DNA of 64,000 bases from Chrysomallon squamiferum. Taxonomy: Eukaryota > Mollusca > Gastropoda > Neomphalida > Peltospiridae. The stretch covers positions 17,369,771 to 17,433,770 of the forward strand of contig CM022676.1 in NCBI GenBank assembly GCA_012295275.1, in the 5' to 3' direction. The notes under the pieces were generated by a model. It did not search any database. It saw only the letters and a program-made list of their open reading frames with translations, and was not told where the DNA came from. The translations under genes were made by a program, and so were the position numbers. Positions 1-16,443 of the stretch are shown here, piece after piece (position 1 is the first letter of the stretch; every line of letters starts with the position of its first letter).

Positions 1-415
1 GTCATCGACGACTGCGAGGTTTTTTTTCTACTTTTTTTTCTCGCATTTCTCTCAAAAACAAACTTCTCTGTCATGGCCTCCGTGTTTGAGATCAATTGCA
101 AAAGTCGGATTTCGGTAGCAGCAACGAAAGATTTAATTTGTTTTCTCATTTTAAAAATATCAGTGTAAGAAAGTTCGGTCACTGGGTCATTGTGTGTATC
201 GTCAATTCATTCAGATTTTTCAGTTGTGTCAGTCGTTACTCTTTGCCAAAGTTTTAGTTTCGTACAATTGTTTCTACTCGTCACTATGTTTTATAAAGTC
301 AAATATTTCGTGACTTCGTTTTTTAAATTGCACTGCCAGGGTTCAATGAAGGAATCGACTTCGTCTTAGCATTAACCCGCAGCAAAATGTAGTCGCCTTG
401 TTTTTTTTTTTTTTT

Positions 416-459
<44 letters not shown>

Positions 460-969
460 TATTTCTTTATTTATTTATTATTTGAAACAGATCACTTGAA
501 AGATGAATCTATCCATACATTTTGCCTCCATTTCGTCCTACGAGCTGCAAAACAAATTCTGCCAGCAATCAACGGACTTTCATTATTTCTGTCAAATGCA
601 TTGTTTACTGTTGTGATTACAGTTTGACAATAAACACAGTTCTTCTAAACTTGTATACAAATTAATTTAATTGAGATTCACACGATAAATGACATAATTG
701 TCTGAACATGTTTTGTATACAGTAATTTGTTAACGGCCCTTTTGTATATATTTTGATGTTCAAATTTATGTTTGTGACAATAGCACGGCATTTAAATTTT
801 CGATACTTTGCCATTTCATAGGTCGTTTTGCGATGAATTCAATAAAAGAAAGTATATGAGCGTCATACATATTTATGTAGACCTCTGCTTTTGACACTTA
901 ATCTAAATGAGTGAATTCACTTACGTGTTAACACACGAATCATTTTCTAGTGTATTTAGCTCCGTTAAG

Positions 970-1050
970 TGCATAGGTTTTCAACCTGAGGGTCGCGACC
1001 TGCAGAGGGGTCGCCAGACTTTTCTCTGAGGGTCGCGAGATCGTTCTTGA
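970..1050. mobile_element. hAT/Charlie-like terminal repeat remnant (left arm)
   Basis: GTTTTCAACCTGAGGGTCGCGACC followed by a second GGGTCGCGAGATC resembles hAT terminal repeats of the Charlie type, whose ends carry TTCTCAACC...GGGTCGCGACC. The opposite end was not found, so only a remnant is claimed. Confidence 0.4.
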
Positions 1051-1642
1051 GCGAGGGTATGTTTCTGCGTTTTTCATCTTGACTTGGAAGGAGAAATAAA
1101 TAAAAACATGTAAAGAGGTTTGAGACCCATCATAGTGAATATAGATTCCTTCTGTACTGTCTTTCGTTGATGAAAATATGGTATATATATATTTCATTGT
1201 TATATCAAAACGTCTCCTTCACGGTCCTTTACATGTAATTGGAATAACCTTGAACACATGCTTCCCACCAGAGTTGTGATTACAACAGTTAGCAGTGAGA
1301 CCCAGCCAAGACTAGTTGATCATTCTCCACACAGGGGTGCCCAGCTGACTATAAGACTGTTGGGGGGATACCGCGTATAGTGATTACAAGAAGAATAGCT
1401 TCATTGTTTATTAAGATTTAACAAAATGCTATCATTTCATTTTGTCCACGAGGTAGTCTACTTAAGTGCTAATTGTCAGCATTTTTAAAGAAATGATCGT
1501 ACCTTATTCTGGAATTTACACCAGATATGCAAAGTAGAGAGATACGGATTTTCCAAAGTTTTGTTCATAATATTTTAATGTTAGCCTGGGAATGTCTCCC
1601 TATTTTCGTAACTATTTTATAAAGTATATTTTTTCTTTATTT

Positions 1643-1766
<124 letters not shown>

Positions 1767-2371
1767 ACACACATCAAGCATATTTATAGGATCTGATCTG
1801 GAATCCTCTCTCACAACATCTTTTTGTATTACACGCTGTATCTAGAAAAGAAAAATATTACAGAAACTAAATAATAAAACTTGTATTTTATGTTTACATT
1901 GTAAACACAAATTAAATACAAAAATAAACGAAGTAAAATTTTATGATACAAAATAAATTTATTTGAATTTTCTTTATATACATTTTATACATAAACAAAC
2001 AAACAGTAAATCTGAAAGATAATCTAATTTACTTACATATTTAATATAAATATTAATGAAAGAAAATGGATAAATAAATGAAATAACAGTTCTTGTATTT
2101 TATGTCCAACAGTCAGTAAGTAAATATATAATTTTCTACATTTTATTTTATATACAATTTAAACTGAAATAAAAAAGTACAAAAGAAGCAAGAAATGGTT
2201 AATAATATTCTTTCATATACAAAGAAAACAACAGTAGAAATATTTAAATCAATAAATAAATACACAAATAAGTTAATAAATAATAAAGCAATACAATGTT
2301 ATTATACATTTTACAAGTATCTGCTTGACAAAAATCAGTCATTTATAAAATTTCAAATTGAATCTAGTGTC

Positions 2372-2402
2372 TATGACGTCATCACTGCTACCTGACGTCA
2401 TA
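2372..2402 (-). promoter_or_regulatory. Conserved 3'-flank hairpin made of two TGACGTCA palindromes (gene A)
   Basis: TATGACGTCA (2372-2381) and TGACGTCATA (2393-2402) are exact inverted partners separated by 11 nt, so the strand can form a 10-bp stem. It lies 88 nt after the stop codon of gene A, probably in the 3'UTR. Each half is also a perfect CRE/ATF palindrome, so a DNA-level role is equally possible. The arrangement is conserved at genes B and D. Confidence 0.6.
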
Positions 2403-2489
2403 AGAAAAACGTAAGCAAATAGATAAATACAAATAAAAATGTGATCCCAGTGATGACTAAAAGTGACAGTTTTTGAACGATGTTGTTTT

Positions 2490-3720
2490 TTACACTAAAA
2501 ATAACAAAGCAGCTATTTGTCCGTCTGTCACACGTGTACGAAGTCGTCTGTGACTGTGTTTAGATTTGTGTGAGACAGAAAATCTACAAACAAAAGAGTC
2601 TACAACAATTTCTGATTCACCAAAACCTCCACACCATGATTCTTCTCCCTCAACATTAACAAACAAGCTGTACTCAGTGTCTTTAGTAATCTTCAGTGGA
2701 CGACTGAACACGACGTCATACACGTCAGACACGACGTGTTTATATCTCTGTGTCACCGTAGACCCGTCCAGTATTTCGTCTGTTCTTGTGTCAGTGACGA
2801 AGGCGCTGACGTCGTAGTTGTGTGGTTGACGGTGACCGTACAACTGAAATCCGCGAAGAAAAGCGTTTTTGTTGACAGAGAAAGTAATGGCGTCATCTAC
2901 TTCACCAGAACATGACCACTGAAGAAGACACGTGAAACCAAATCTGTTTATTGTAATCTGTGTTTTAGGAATCATTGCAGTTCTCTTGTTTGAGTTAAAA
3001 GGTGAAACATCATCATCACTGCTCACCAAGTGTTTCAAAATCTTGTTTTCTTCTGTCTCAGTGAGTATGTGAGTGGGTGTCACGTGTTTTACAAAATACG
3101 TCTGTTCGAGTAATGGAAAACGCACGTGCTTCACGACCTCTCCCAGTGCATTGCGCATGTTCTGTCCATTCGTCTGTCTTCCTTGCTTCCTGCACGCGCT
3201 GTCAGCCCACTTCACAGCGGCTTCAAAAACATTTTTCTCTTCTGCTATCAGTTCCTCTGATCGTACGATCTCAACCAGACATTCGTGACAAAGATCGGTG
3301 ACTTCATCTGACTTCAGAACTTCGTCGCCATTTTTCAAAATGAACTCCATAGTTTTTTTCCTTAGATCATGTTCATCAAACAGGTGAGCTTTTTCCAGCA
3401 CGTCGAACGCATTCCGTGACGACAACGACGACTCCAAATAGTTGACGCACTGTTCTTCCAGTGTCGTGACGATGTACTTCCTCGATAGATTCAGCAGACC
3501 GATGACGTTGTCGCCTCTTAGGACGACGTCATCCGTATAAAGATATCTGTGTAAAAGAAGTAGATTAAGACTTTAAAATGTGAGATAATTATGTGAGATT
3601 AATTAGTTAGAAAATAATTAGATTACTAACAAAAACTGTATTGTTAGCAACGTTTCTGTCTGTATGTATGTCTCTATTCCTCACTGTCTTCATACATGTG
3701 TTTCCATGTCTGTGTATGTT

Positions 3721-3760
<40 letters not shown>

Positions 3761-4034
3761 TGTGTGTTTTAACATACTTTAAAAACTCTGAGAAAGTTTC
3801 TGCCTGCACATCCGGTATTTTGATACTGGTTTGTTTGCGAAGTTTTCCAGTCATCATCTGATGAAAAACTTCGCTTCGAATAACCAAAATGAAACGGTGA
3901 GCATCGATAGGCGTTCTATGTTCCCCAACAAGAAATCTGACGTCCGTGTCAGTTCTTGTAAGGAAAACGTGTTCAAGGCATTGTATGAGATTCTTCCCTT
4001 TCTGCCAACTTGAGATTGTGCATGAGGTGGACAT
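2490..4034 (-). CDS. BTB-BACK-PHR protein A (BTBD6-like Cul3 adaptor), 437 aa, two exons
   Basis: Exon 1 runs from ATG at 4034 to 3778 (257 nt, phase 2) with donor GTATGT. Exon 2 runs from 3546, after TTTTACACAG, to the TAA at 2490. The join reads FLK-YLYTDD, as expected inside a BTB fold. BTB spans residues ~20-125 (HRFILVIRSEVFHQMM at 46-61), BACK ~130-235 (VKWADSACRKQG) and PHR ~280-437 (TQITINRF to the C-terminal DGQIAALLFLV), the order and ending of BTBD1/2/3/6. Family members are cytosolic or nuclear Cullin-3 substrate adaptors; the substrate here is unknown. The N-terminus before BTB is very short (W10), shorter than in vertebrate BTBD6. The 231-bp intron holds a (GT)n tract. There is no internal stop or frameshift. 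Gene D is the mirror copy, differing at about 21 residues. A/D are the intact pair of the locus. Confidence 0.92.
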
Positions 4035-4041
4035 GTTTTCA

Positions 4042-4368
4042 CTACAAAGAAAGGATAATAACAGTAAAAATAATAATAATAATAATAATAATATTAATAA
4101 TAACAACAACAAGAATTCCTATGAAAATAAATAAATAAATAAGAAATAAAAAAAATATAAAAAAGTCAAATTAAATTAAAATAATGAAAATAAACAAAAA
4201 GTAGTCAGAAAATAAAATATCAAATAAAACTATAAAATCGATAACTCACTCATAATAATAATAATAATAAGAATAATAATAATGACGTCATACTAAATGT
4301 AATTTACAAATATTTCCATGTACATATGACGTGTAGACGGACATATTCCAAAACCGAAACAAATATTT

Positions 4369-4401
<33 letters not shown>

Positions 4402-4588
4402 TCAAACCAAGATAATTTCTAAAACCCGAGTACTTTCTGTTTAACGCATCTGCTGCTGAACACTTAGATCAGAGATCTAAAAATAAATCAATAACTAACT
4501 AACTAAACAAATAAATAAATTAATTAATTAATAAAAGATAAGGAAAGAAAGAAAAACATCCGATAGAAAAAGGATAAAAAAGAAATAC
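4042..4588 (-). other. Candidate 5'UTR intron of gene A
   Basis: On the minus strand a pyrimidine-rich stretch ending TTTGTAG lies 8 nt before the ATG (AG at 4043-4042) and is kept in all four copies. A matching donor, CACAAG|GTATTT, lies at 4589/4588. The 547-bp interval would be a 5'UTR intron; the upstream noncoding exon would include the conserved block before 4,589. This is inferred from splice consensus only. Confidence 0.4.
4283..4290. promoter_or_regulatory. CRE palindrome TGACGTCA upstream of gene A
   Basis: A perfect TGACGTCA lies about 250 bp upstream of the gene A start codon, next to a (TAA)n tract and a block conserved in all copies (ATATGTCC...TCATATGTACA...GGAAATA). It matches the CREB/ATF consensus; binding is inference. 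Confidence 0.45.
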
Positions 4589-4589
4589 C

Positions 4590-5892
4590 TTGTGCTGATG
4601 GTAATGATCACTATGATGATCACGAAGACAGAAAGAATCATTTTTGTTATCATTATTATTATAAACAGAAGTGTGTGGTCAGTCAGGTAAGAAATATTCA
4701 CTGTGGGAGAATAGATTTTCTCAATGTACTTGTGGTCATTTATACCAATTTACTTCTCGAAAAGTCAGCAAAATTATCCGTCAGTGACAGATCTAAAAAG
4801 AAACATGTAAGAAAAGGGAAAGAAAATAAGAAAAATAAAGGTACAAGATGCGATGTTTTCAAAGTGGAAACAATATAAAATACTTTGTAATTTCAATATG
4901 GCTACCTACCTTAAAACTTTCTCATCGATAATTTCTGACAAACGACTACTTTGTGTATAACCTCTAGAATAGAGCGCAGGTATAACCGATGTAAAAATAA
5001 AATAGCTAACATATAGATAAAAAAAGTGAATAATTAATAACTTATTAAATAAAAGCTGTAATAGGGTACTACTAATAATAATACATATAAAAACATACTA
5101 AAGACCCTGTGAAAATGTTTATGTCCTTGTGGTGTTTAGGACGATGTGATGAATTCACCGTTAATACATTGTGCACATAAATGCAGAAAATAAAATAAAT
5201 AAGCACTTGTCTACATTGTGTGAAGATAAATCATTTCAATAACGATGCTACATACAAACACAACAACAAGAAAAACCGAATTAGTTTCAATAAAACAAAT
5301 AAAAAAGAAATCGAAAATAATACAGTATATGAGATAATATTATTATTAGATTTTTCATCCGTAACATCCATATACGAGAATTGTAAATAAAATTTCGCTG
5401 ACAACGTATTTTCAAGTCAGGCATACGTAACGTTTTTCATGTGAAAATAAAAGAACACCTCACACTATAACGACCTATTTGTCAGAGAACTAACTCTGAT
5501 ATATCTAAAAATAATCAAACTAAGAATACTCGAATCGTTAAAAGTCAATACAATATAATATATCATCCGCTTTCAATATGGCCGACTTGTTTCACTTCTG
5601 TTTTGTTTACTTTTAGCTATCAGAATCCGCCACTGACAAACACGTTGACTGACGTCAAACATCTCTACGTCATCAAGTGTCACTTCTCAGGTTTGAATGT
5701 CAGATTAAAATAAACAATTCTTGCTACTAGACATGTACACTCATCTTACACATATTTTTCCTTAAAGTACATTATATTGATTTAATGTAGTTCTATTACT
5801 TTGCATTGTTTTTATTTATGTTATAAAATGTATATAATAATAATAACAGCAGCAGCAACAGCAGAAGCAGCACAAACAACAACAACAACAAC

Positions 5893-5935
<43 letters not shown>

Positions 5936-7640
5936 TTCAAAATAAAAAGGAAACATAACTGTAACTATTAGTTTAGAACTATATCGGTGCCAACTACGGA
6001 TCCGTAATTTGTTAGAAGCGAGTACCTTCTGTTTAACTATTCTACTATTGATCAGTAAGATCAGATATAAATAAATAAATAAATAAATAACTTGATAAAA
6101 TAAAATAAAATAAAATGAATATATAAAGAAAGAAATAAAATTAAATAAAGTAATAAGATGGATAAAAATATGGCATTAGCTATACATATTTCATATAAGT
6201 TATATTAAAATCATGACGATTATGATAATAGTGATGATGACGACAACAACAACAACAATAATGGATTTAGTTTAACACTACTAATAATAATACTCTCACA
6301 ACAACGGCTGATATTCCTATGCTGCTACTACAACTACTGCTGCAGTCACTTCTACTACTGAAACTTCTACTATTAAACCTACTGCTATCATTATAAGTAG
6401 CGCTAATATCATTACACATTATATATATATATACTCACGTGACCAGTCTATAAAGATACAGCTAACACGTAATTGCTTGTTTCTTATGTAGGTCAGATAC
6501 AAACAGTGTATCGCACGAGAACAAAGCTGTAGCTGGGTGTTATTTACAACGATCTGACAAATTCATTGTTAAAACAGTGTCTGCGCATAAGTGTAGAAAT
6601 AAATTGAAAACGTGTGAAATTATTTAAACTGTGAGAAGATACATAGTGTATTTATGTCTGCCATTGTAGATGAAAGCAAATGCAATAACATTTTATACAC
6701 TTGTTGGAACGGATGATAGACCAATACGAAAGCTAAGTTTAACGAAAGAGAAGAATGAAGAAATGACAAAAAGAAAAAACAAATGAAAGAAGGAAGGAAG
6801 GATAGAATAATTAACGACACTGTAAACACATTTTGTTAACTGATTTGTGGGTGTGTGAAACTTGCTGTTAAGGACTGCTGAAATAAAATGAAAGTAAATC
6901 TGCAGTCGCCACATCAAGTCTACTCAGGAAGTGGTATTTTATATAGACAACTGGATGAACAGTATAATATGTATCAACCATTGGCTCTCTTTAAGCAGTA
7001 TACTATTTTTCTTTCTTTATAATTTGTTAAGATTTTATTATTATTAACAAGTTTCATATATAAACAAATTACGACTAGAAACAGTGTACTGGTAAAGACT
7101 AATGAAAAGCAATCACGATATAAACGATAAAATTTATAAAAAATATGCGAATTTCTAACTTGTATGATTCATACTAGCCTTTAGGACACTTTCATTCATA
7201 ATATTGGTTCAGTACTAAGATACTTATTGACAATACAGAAAAAGAGAGCGCTACAGCGTGGACATAAATGGTGTAGAAAATACGTCACGGCGGACACAAA
7301 CAGGGTTGTAAGAGGTTGGCAGAAGAGGGTGTTTGGTTAGTTGTAATGTTGTTTAAAAACAGGTTTTTTCACGTTAACAGATTGATAACTCGTAAAGGAT
7401 AGTGTTTTTTCAGGACAGTCTTTAAGCAGGATATTATTTATACAGGATACTATTTTTACATGAACATTTTTATAGGAATTAGCAATCTTAACGTTAAATT
7501 TAATCTTAAACCGACACTAATACCAAACCTGAATTATCTCTAAATACAACAACGTTTCTGATATTACTTACTTGAATCCGAACTCTACATCTGTCCATAT
7601 GAACCAGTGATAAACATCATCATAATTTTATCCTAATACC
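4590..7640. other. Noncoding DNA upstream of gene A, built of diverged tandem units
   Basis: No gene seen. Contains the conserved BTB 5' flank (4,600-4,920), a unit with GACGTCAAACATC and AAGTGTCAC (about 5,650-5,690), (TAA)n at 5,890-5,933, CAG/CAA-rich runs near 5,850-5,890, and the first copy of a unit (6,640-7,610) repeated at 11,190-12,130. Mirrored at 44,210-47,490. Confidence 0.65.
6640..7610. repeat. Diverged tandem unit, copy 1 (left arm)
   Basis: Shared landmarks with 11,190-12,130 include AAAGAGAGCGCTACAG, ATGGTGTAGAAAA, a CATACT..GCCTTTAGGACA motif, and CTGATATTACTTAC next to CTCTACATCTG. Spacing between copies is about 4.5 kb. Related shorter copies lie at 18,170-18,330, 27,380-27,560 and 28,850-29,040. 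Confidence 0.7.
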
Positions 7641-11189
<3,549 letters not shown>

Positions 11190-11190
<1 letters not shown>

Positions 11191-12130
11191 ATAAATATAG
11201 TAATCACAGTACTACGTACTTTGTACTATTTCTATAAGAAGGAAATGGAACACTTGAACAAATTCGAAATAATTACTTTTCTTATACTGGTTGGAACGCG
11301 TGACAGATAAAAGCGAAAATTAAATAAGAAGGAAGGAAAAAAAGAAAGGAAAAAGGGAATAGAAGGAGGAAAAATTATTATTTTTATTATTATTACTATT
11401 ATTATTATTACTACTACTACTAATACTACTAATACTACTTCTATTGCTATTATTAATGTATATTTGTGGTGAAAACATGGCCACCTAAGCTTCAATCTGA
11501 AGTAGGCAGAGAGTGAAGAAATTATTTGAATGTATTATTATTATTATTAAATTGTTTCTTATTTAAAATAAGTACGACTCATAACAGTGTACCTTTGTAA
11601 AGTCTCATAAAAAAACATCAGGATATAAACGAGTGATGTAAAAGCTAAGAAAAGCGGAAAAACGATAAGTTCAGTTTTTCATAAAAAGGCTTTTAGAACA
11701 CTCTTATTGTAATGCTTTTAAAGCACTTTGGTTCGATGTTAAAATGTGTATTGACAGTACAGATAAAGAGAGCGCTACAGGTGGGAGAAATGGTGTAGAA
11801 AACAGGTCATGACAGACATAAAGAGTGTTGTAAGATGAAGCAAAAAGAGAGTTCATAGGGTGTTGAGTTAGTTTAATGAGTGTTTCAAAGTGGTTTCTCT
11901 TTCAGCATCAAATTCCACATATTTCAGAGATTGGTGAGTTGTAGAGGGTAGTGTTAATTCAGGATAATTTTCAAACAGGATATTTTTCATACATGAAAAT
12001 ATTTATAGGAATTATTAATTTTATCTTTATATTTAACCTTAAACCAATACTAATACTATCCCCGAATTAACTCTAAATACAACAACGTTTCTGATATTAC
12101 TTACCTGAATTTTAGCTCTACATCTGTGCA
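11190..12130. repeat. Diverged tandem unit, copy 2 (left arm)
   Basis: Second copy of the 6,640-7,610 unit, with the same GAGAGCGCTACAG and TGATATTACTTACCTGA landmarks; mirrored at 34,600-35,640. Identity to copy 1 is clearly lower than identity between arms, so the tandem duplication is older than the inverted one. Confidence 0.7.
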
Positions 12131-12556
12131 CCTAAGTCTGTGATTAAGTTTATGATTAATTTCCCCTCACTGTCTGTCCATAGCCTAAACCCTAATCCTA
12201 AGACCCCCCCACTATCACCCTAGACTTCATACTATCCTAACACATTTCTTAACATAATCCAACCATAACCCTGTACCCAAACAGTTTCGAGAGAAAATAT
12301 AAATAAATTAATAAATAAATAATGTTATTAATAATAACAATAACAACAGTTATGACAATAACAATAAAATGTAAATTTTATTGTGTCGTAGTAAAATAAA
12401 ATTAAACTTTGTTACATTTTGTTTTATCATCTAAACAGTTTTCACATCTCTTGTTACGTACATTACATTACATACCACGATTTGTACACACTATTCTTTC
12501 GTAGTGACCTTAGAGTCTCCAAGAAGAGTTTAACCAACGACCTGTTTGTTTTTCAG

Positions 12557-12615
12557 TTCAGCAATGGCTCCAGAACTGATGTATGAAAAATCTCTTTTCA
12601 ACTGTCTTTAAGCAG
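12557..12615 (+). other. Possible small exon with a 15-codon ORF
   Basis: TTTTTCAG precedes an interval with ATG at 12564 reading MAPELMYEKSLFNCL and TAA at 12609-12611, followed by AGCAG|GTATGT. The mirror copy (about 34,121-34,180, minus) keeps the ATG, stop and GTATGT donor and reads MAPGLMYEKSVFNCL. Acceptor and donor consensus on both sides suggest an exon or leader exon; no gene could be linked to it. Confidence 0.25.
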
Positions 12616-12846
12616 GTATGTATAAAATATTGTTTACTTCTAAACTGTAGAGCAGTGAGAATAGTTTTCTCCTGTCAATAAAATAGCTGTGGGTTTCAAT
12701 ATTAATATTTGTCATAATACAAGTGTTAATAAATGTTTTACAATATCAAAGCGATTCATGTCGACTATTATAATTTATTGGACACGCAGACACAGCGTGT
12801 CGTAGGAGAGAGACGTTTTTAATTTATTTCAAAAACAGAATACAAC

Positions 12847-13325
12847 GACGACTACCTTTATTTTATGTGTAGTGAGTGAAGAAAAGGCAGTGCTATGTAA
12901 ATAAATGATTCATGTTAAGAATAGAAGCTGTGGCGCGTATTCAGAGAAAGAGTTAAAATTTGTATTTTTACACTGCTCAGTTTTTCTGTTCATTCTACCT
13001 GACTGAACCACATGTCAGTCGAGAAAGTCGTATTTTTAACAGTTGTAGCGTTATACAAGAACAGTTGTGTTTAACAGAGACGAGTATTTCAGTGTGTGTC
13101 CGACTGCTTATATAACAGCACATAATATAATTTAAAATACTAACAACAACAACAATAATAATAATAATAATTGTGACTACGAAATTTAATATGTTCTTTT
13201 GTTATAACGTTAAACACGGATATCTATGAAACTCTTTAAAAGGTATATTTTTTCTTCTATATGTAGGCTATAGATAACTTTACTAACGTAATACTCTTCA
13301 TATAAAATTAAAATGTTTACATTGT
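12847..13325. repeat. About 480 bp present only in the left arm
   Basis: The right arm runs straight from the mirror of 12,846 (AGAATACAAC) through TATATATG to the mirror of about 13,330 (AAACAGAAAATATAAAGC), at 33,877-33,915. The left-only piece contains (CAA/TAA)n and no ORF. No clear terminal repeats or target duplication were seen. Confidence 0.6.
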
Positions 13326-13599
13326 ATATTAAACAGAAAATATAAAGCAAATTTAAATACTAAAACACACACACACACAAACACACACTCACACACACAC
13401 ACACACAGTCACACACAGGTAATTATAAAGAGTAAATTAACCAGAAATATATGTAAAGAAATGAATTTCTCATTAACCATCCCTAATACTCATTTCACCG
13501 GAAAATACGCGATGACGAATTCTTAAAGTTAGTTTGTAAATTTGAGAATTAAGATATTTAGCTAAAGCGAGTTTTGTGTAACAAAGTTTTAAAATGTGT

Positions 13600-13800
13600 C
13601 AGCCTGGGCTGGCTTCTCTCGCTCTTTTCACTGACGTCTGCGGGAATCTAATGTATGACGTCAGCAAGGAAAACTCGGGTCTGAGGATGAACAAGCGACA
13701 AGCGGTTACTACTGATGAAGAGGGAGGTCACTGGGAGAGAACCTTTGAACTTTGACCTCGCTTTGAAAACTGCGATACGCGTTTGCAAGCGGGATTTGGT
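13600..13800. promoter_or_regulatory. Conserved CpG-containing island with CRE/MARE and DR1 motifs (left arm)
   Basis: In otherwise AT-rich DNA this 200-bp stretch is GC-balanced and well conserved between arms. It holds TGACGTCTGC, TGACGTCAGCA (13656-13666; CRE overlapping a Maf half-site) and TGAACTTTGACCT (13746-13758), the complement of AGGTCAAAGTTCA, a consensus DR1 nuclear-receptor site. It could be an enhancer or a promoter of an unseen transcript. Confidence 0.4.
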
Positions 13801-14067
13801 AAAATATTTGTTTCACTTTTGATATCGTCTTCATGCTGTGTAATGTGTGTCATTACCAGCGTATATCTTATATATGTATATATAACATATTTTTGGTATT
13901 ATAAAAAAAATATGTTTCTAAATTAGCTGTTATTCCATTATTTTCTTAGTGCATAAGTGTAGTATTATACCATCACGATAATTATTTTTACTTTACTAAT
14001 TCCTGTCATAGTGTCTTAAGTCATAGACAGTGACAACAACAGTAACACAAACAGGAACAGAACCAGC

Positions 14068-14109
<42 letters not shown>

Positions 14110-15352
14110 AATAATAATAATAATTATAATAATAATAATAATTACAATAATAATCACAATGAATACACAAGCTATTATTGTTATAAAGTTTGCAAAAAAA
14201 GATCTTCTTTTGTTTGGATTGTTTTGTTTGTGCAACCTACATTTTGTTAGCAGCTGAATTAACATAAAACAAAACACCTGTGTTCACAGGACGACTAAAT
14301 TGTAAGGTGTATTTTTTTCTTCTTCTTTTATTATCATTTTGAAATTTGTACTAAACGAGGCGATTAAACCAAGTTTTTCCTCTCTACCCACTGTAACATT
14401 CGATATCCAGTATTAAATTAAACAAGATTTATTTCTCATGACGAAGTATTTTATCTGTGTCAGTCACGCTGACCTGCTGAATCACGCGTTCTGAATGTCG
14501 TTCTGCCAGAAGATGTAAATATTTTTTTTTATCAGTATCAGGAGCGGACCTGAGTTAAATAATGGATGCGGTTCGATAGTGTTGTGTAAATATATATATA
14601 CCTGTGTTTATTATTTTCTCTAAAGTAATGACATGATATATACTAGACAAAAATCACACAATGGTTTGACCCGAACTGAACAAACATCATTTTCTAACGT
14701 ATGTTTCTATTTATCTTGCGAAATTAAAATATTTTTAAAAAGATAAAAAAAAGAAAATGTACAGCAAAGACAACTACTACTACTATTACTACTACTATTA
14801 TTACTAATATAAATACTACTCACTCCTCCACTACTACTAATACCTGTCATTATCACCAAACGTATAATACTACTACTTCTAATAACAGAAATATTCATTA
14901 CTTTTGTAATTTAATTTTATTATATTTACATATTTAGTTATTTTCTTTGCTGCCTACCCTCTTTTGGCCTGTACCTGAATTAATTTTCAGAAACTCGTAT
15001 GACTGCGCGTATTCAAAACCCGACTGAACAGGATGAAGCGTTTCGCCTCGGTAAACAGACATAATGTAAACAGTTAAACTATACATAGGGGATCAGCACT
15101 GGCGTGTCAGTGGGCAATTCCAACGTCTTTTTATATCTGATAGTTGTGTTATGTTCTTATGATTTTTATCTTAACCAGATCCAGTATCGTCCAGTTCGTC
15201 GTTCAGTTTCAGATAGGATTTATTGTTCCATTGTTTTTGTGTTTGTGTGTGTTCCTGTGTGTGTGTGCGTGTGTTAAAACATGTTCATTTTCAAATGTGT
15301 ATGTGATTCGTATTAAAGACCCGATTCCAGATAGTTTTTTATAAATAAAATA

Positions 15353-15403
<51 letters not shown>

Positions 15404-15477
15404 AAATAAATAAATAAATAAACAGAATAATAGTATTAGTATCTCTGACATAAAATAATAGTTTTTATGCATTAAAA

Positions 15478-15900
<423 letters not shown>

Positions 15901-16403
15901 GTATCAGTTTAATTGCAATGTACTTTATTGCTTTATTTAATAAGACGAGCATCTCTTCATCATCTTTGGGTTTGAAGTGTGTTCTTTATAATACTCCGGA
16001 ATAAATCAATAAATCTGTCATTATAAAACACTTGTAACTTTTTTATTATTCACCAGTGCAAACAAACAACATAGTAAGTTTCACTTCAGTAAACAAATAA
16101 AATATGGTTTGAACATATTTCAAATTGGTTTATGCCGTGAATGGAGACATGAAAAGCTATATAAATGAAAATAAAAAAAAAGAAAGATAGACGCAGAAGA
16201 AGAAAACATTCCTTTGTTCGTCAGTGAAAACAAAATCTTATCTTTATCTCCTTACAGTCGCCATAGTCAAGATTTCTGTCTTTTTTTAGAGGTTAACTGA
16301 ACTAACATGGGATATTTCACTTTGTCTCTTCAAACTTTTCTTTCGTGGGAAGAAAATATGTGTGCATGTACCTTTCCCAGGAAACAAAAGTTCGAAATGA
16401 GAA

Positions 16404-16443
<40 letters not shown>

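Noticed and set aside
2195-2395. 66-codon ORF 3' of gene A and its mirror 49,714-49,914
   Set aside because: Antisense to the probable 3'UTR, Asn/Lys/Ile-rich as expected of AT-rich DNA, and different at the equivalent place of gene B.
4675-4878. 67-codon ORF opposite the gene A promoter, with an identical translation in the mirror at 47,201-47,404
   Set aside because: The copies at gene B and the orphan flank are frameshifted, it starts with GTG, and it overlaps the conserved BTB 5' flank; DNA identity of the arms explains the identity.
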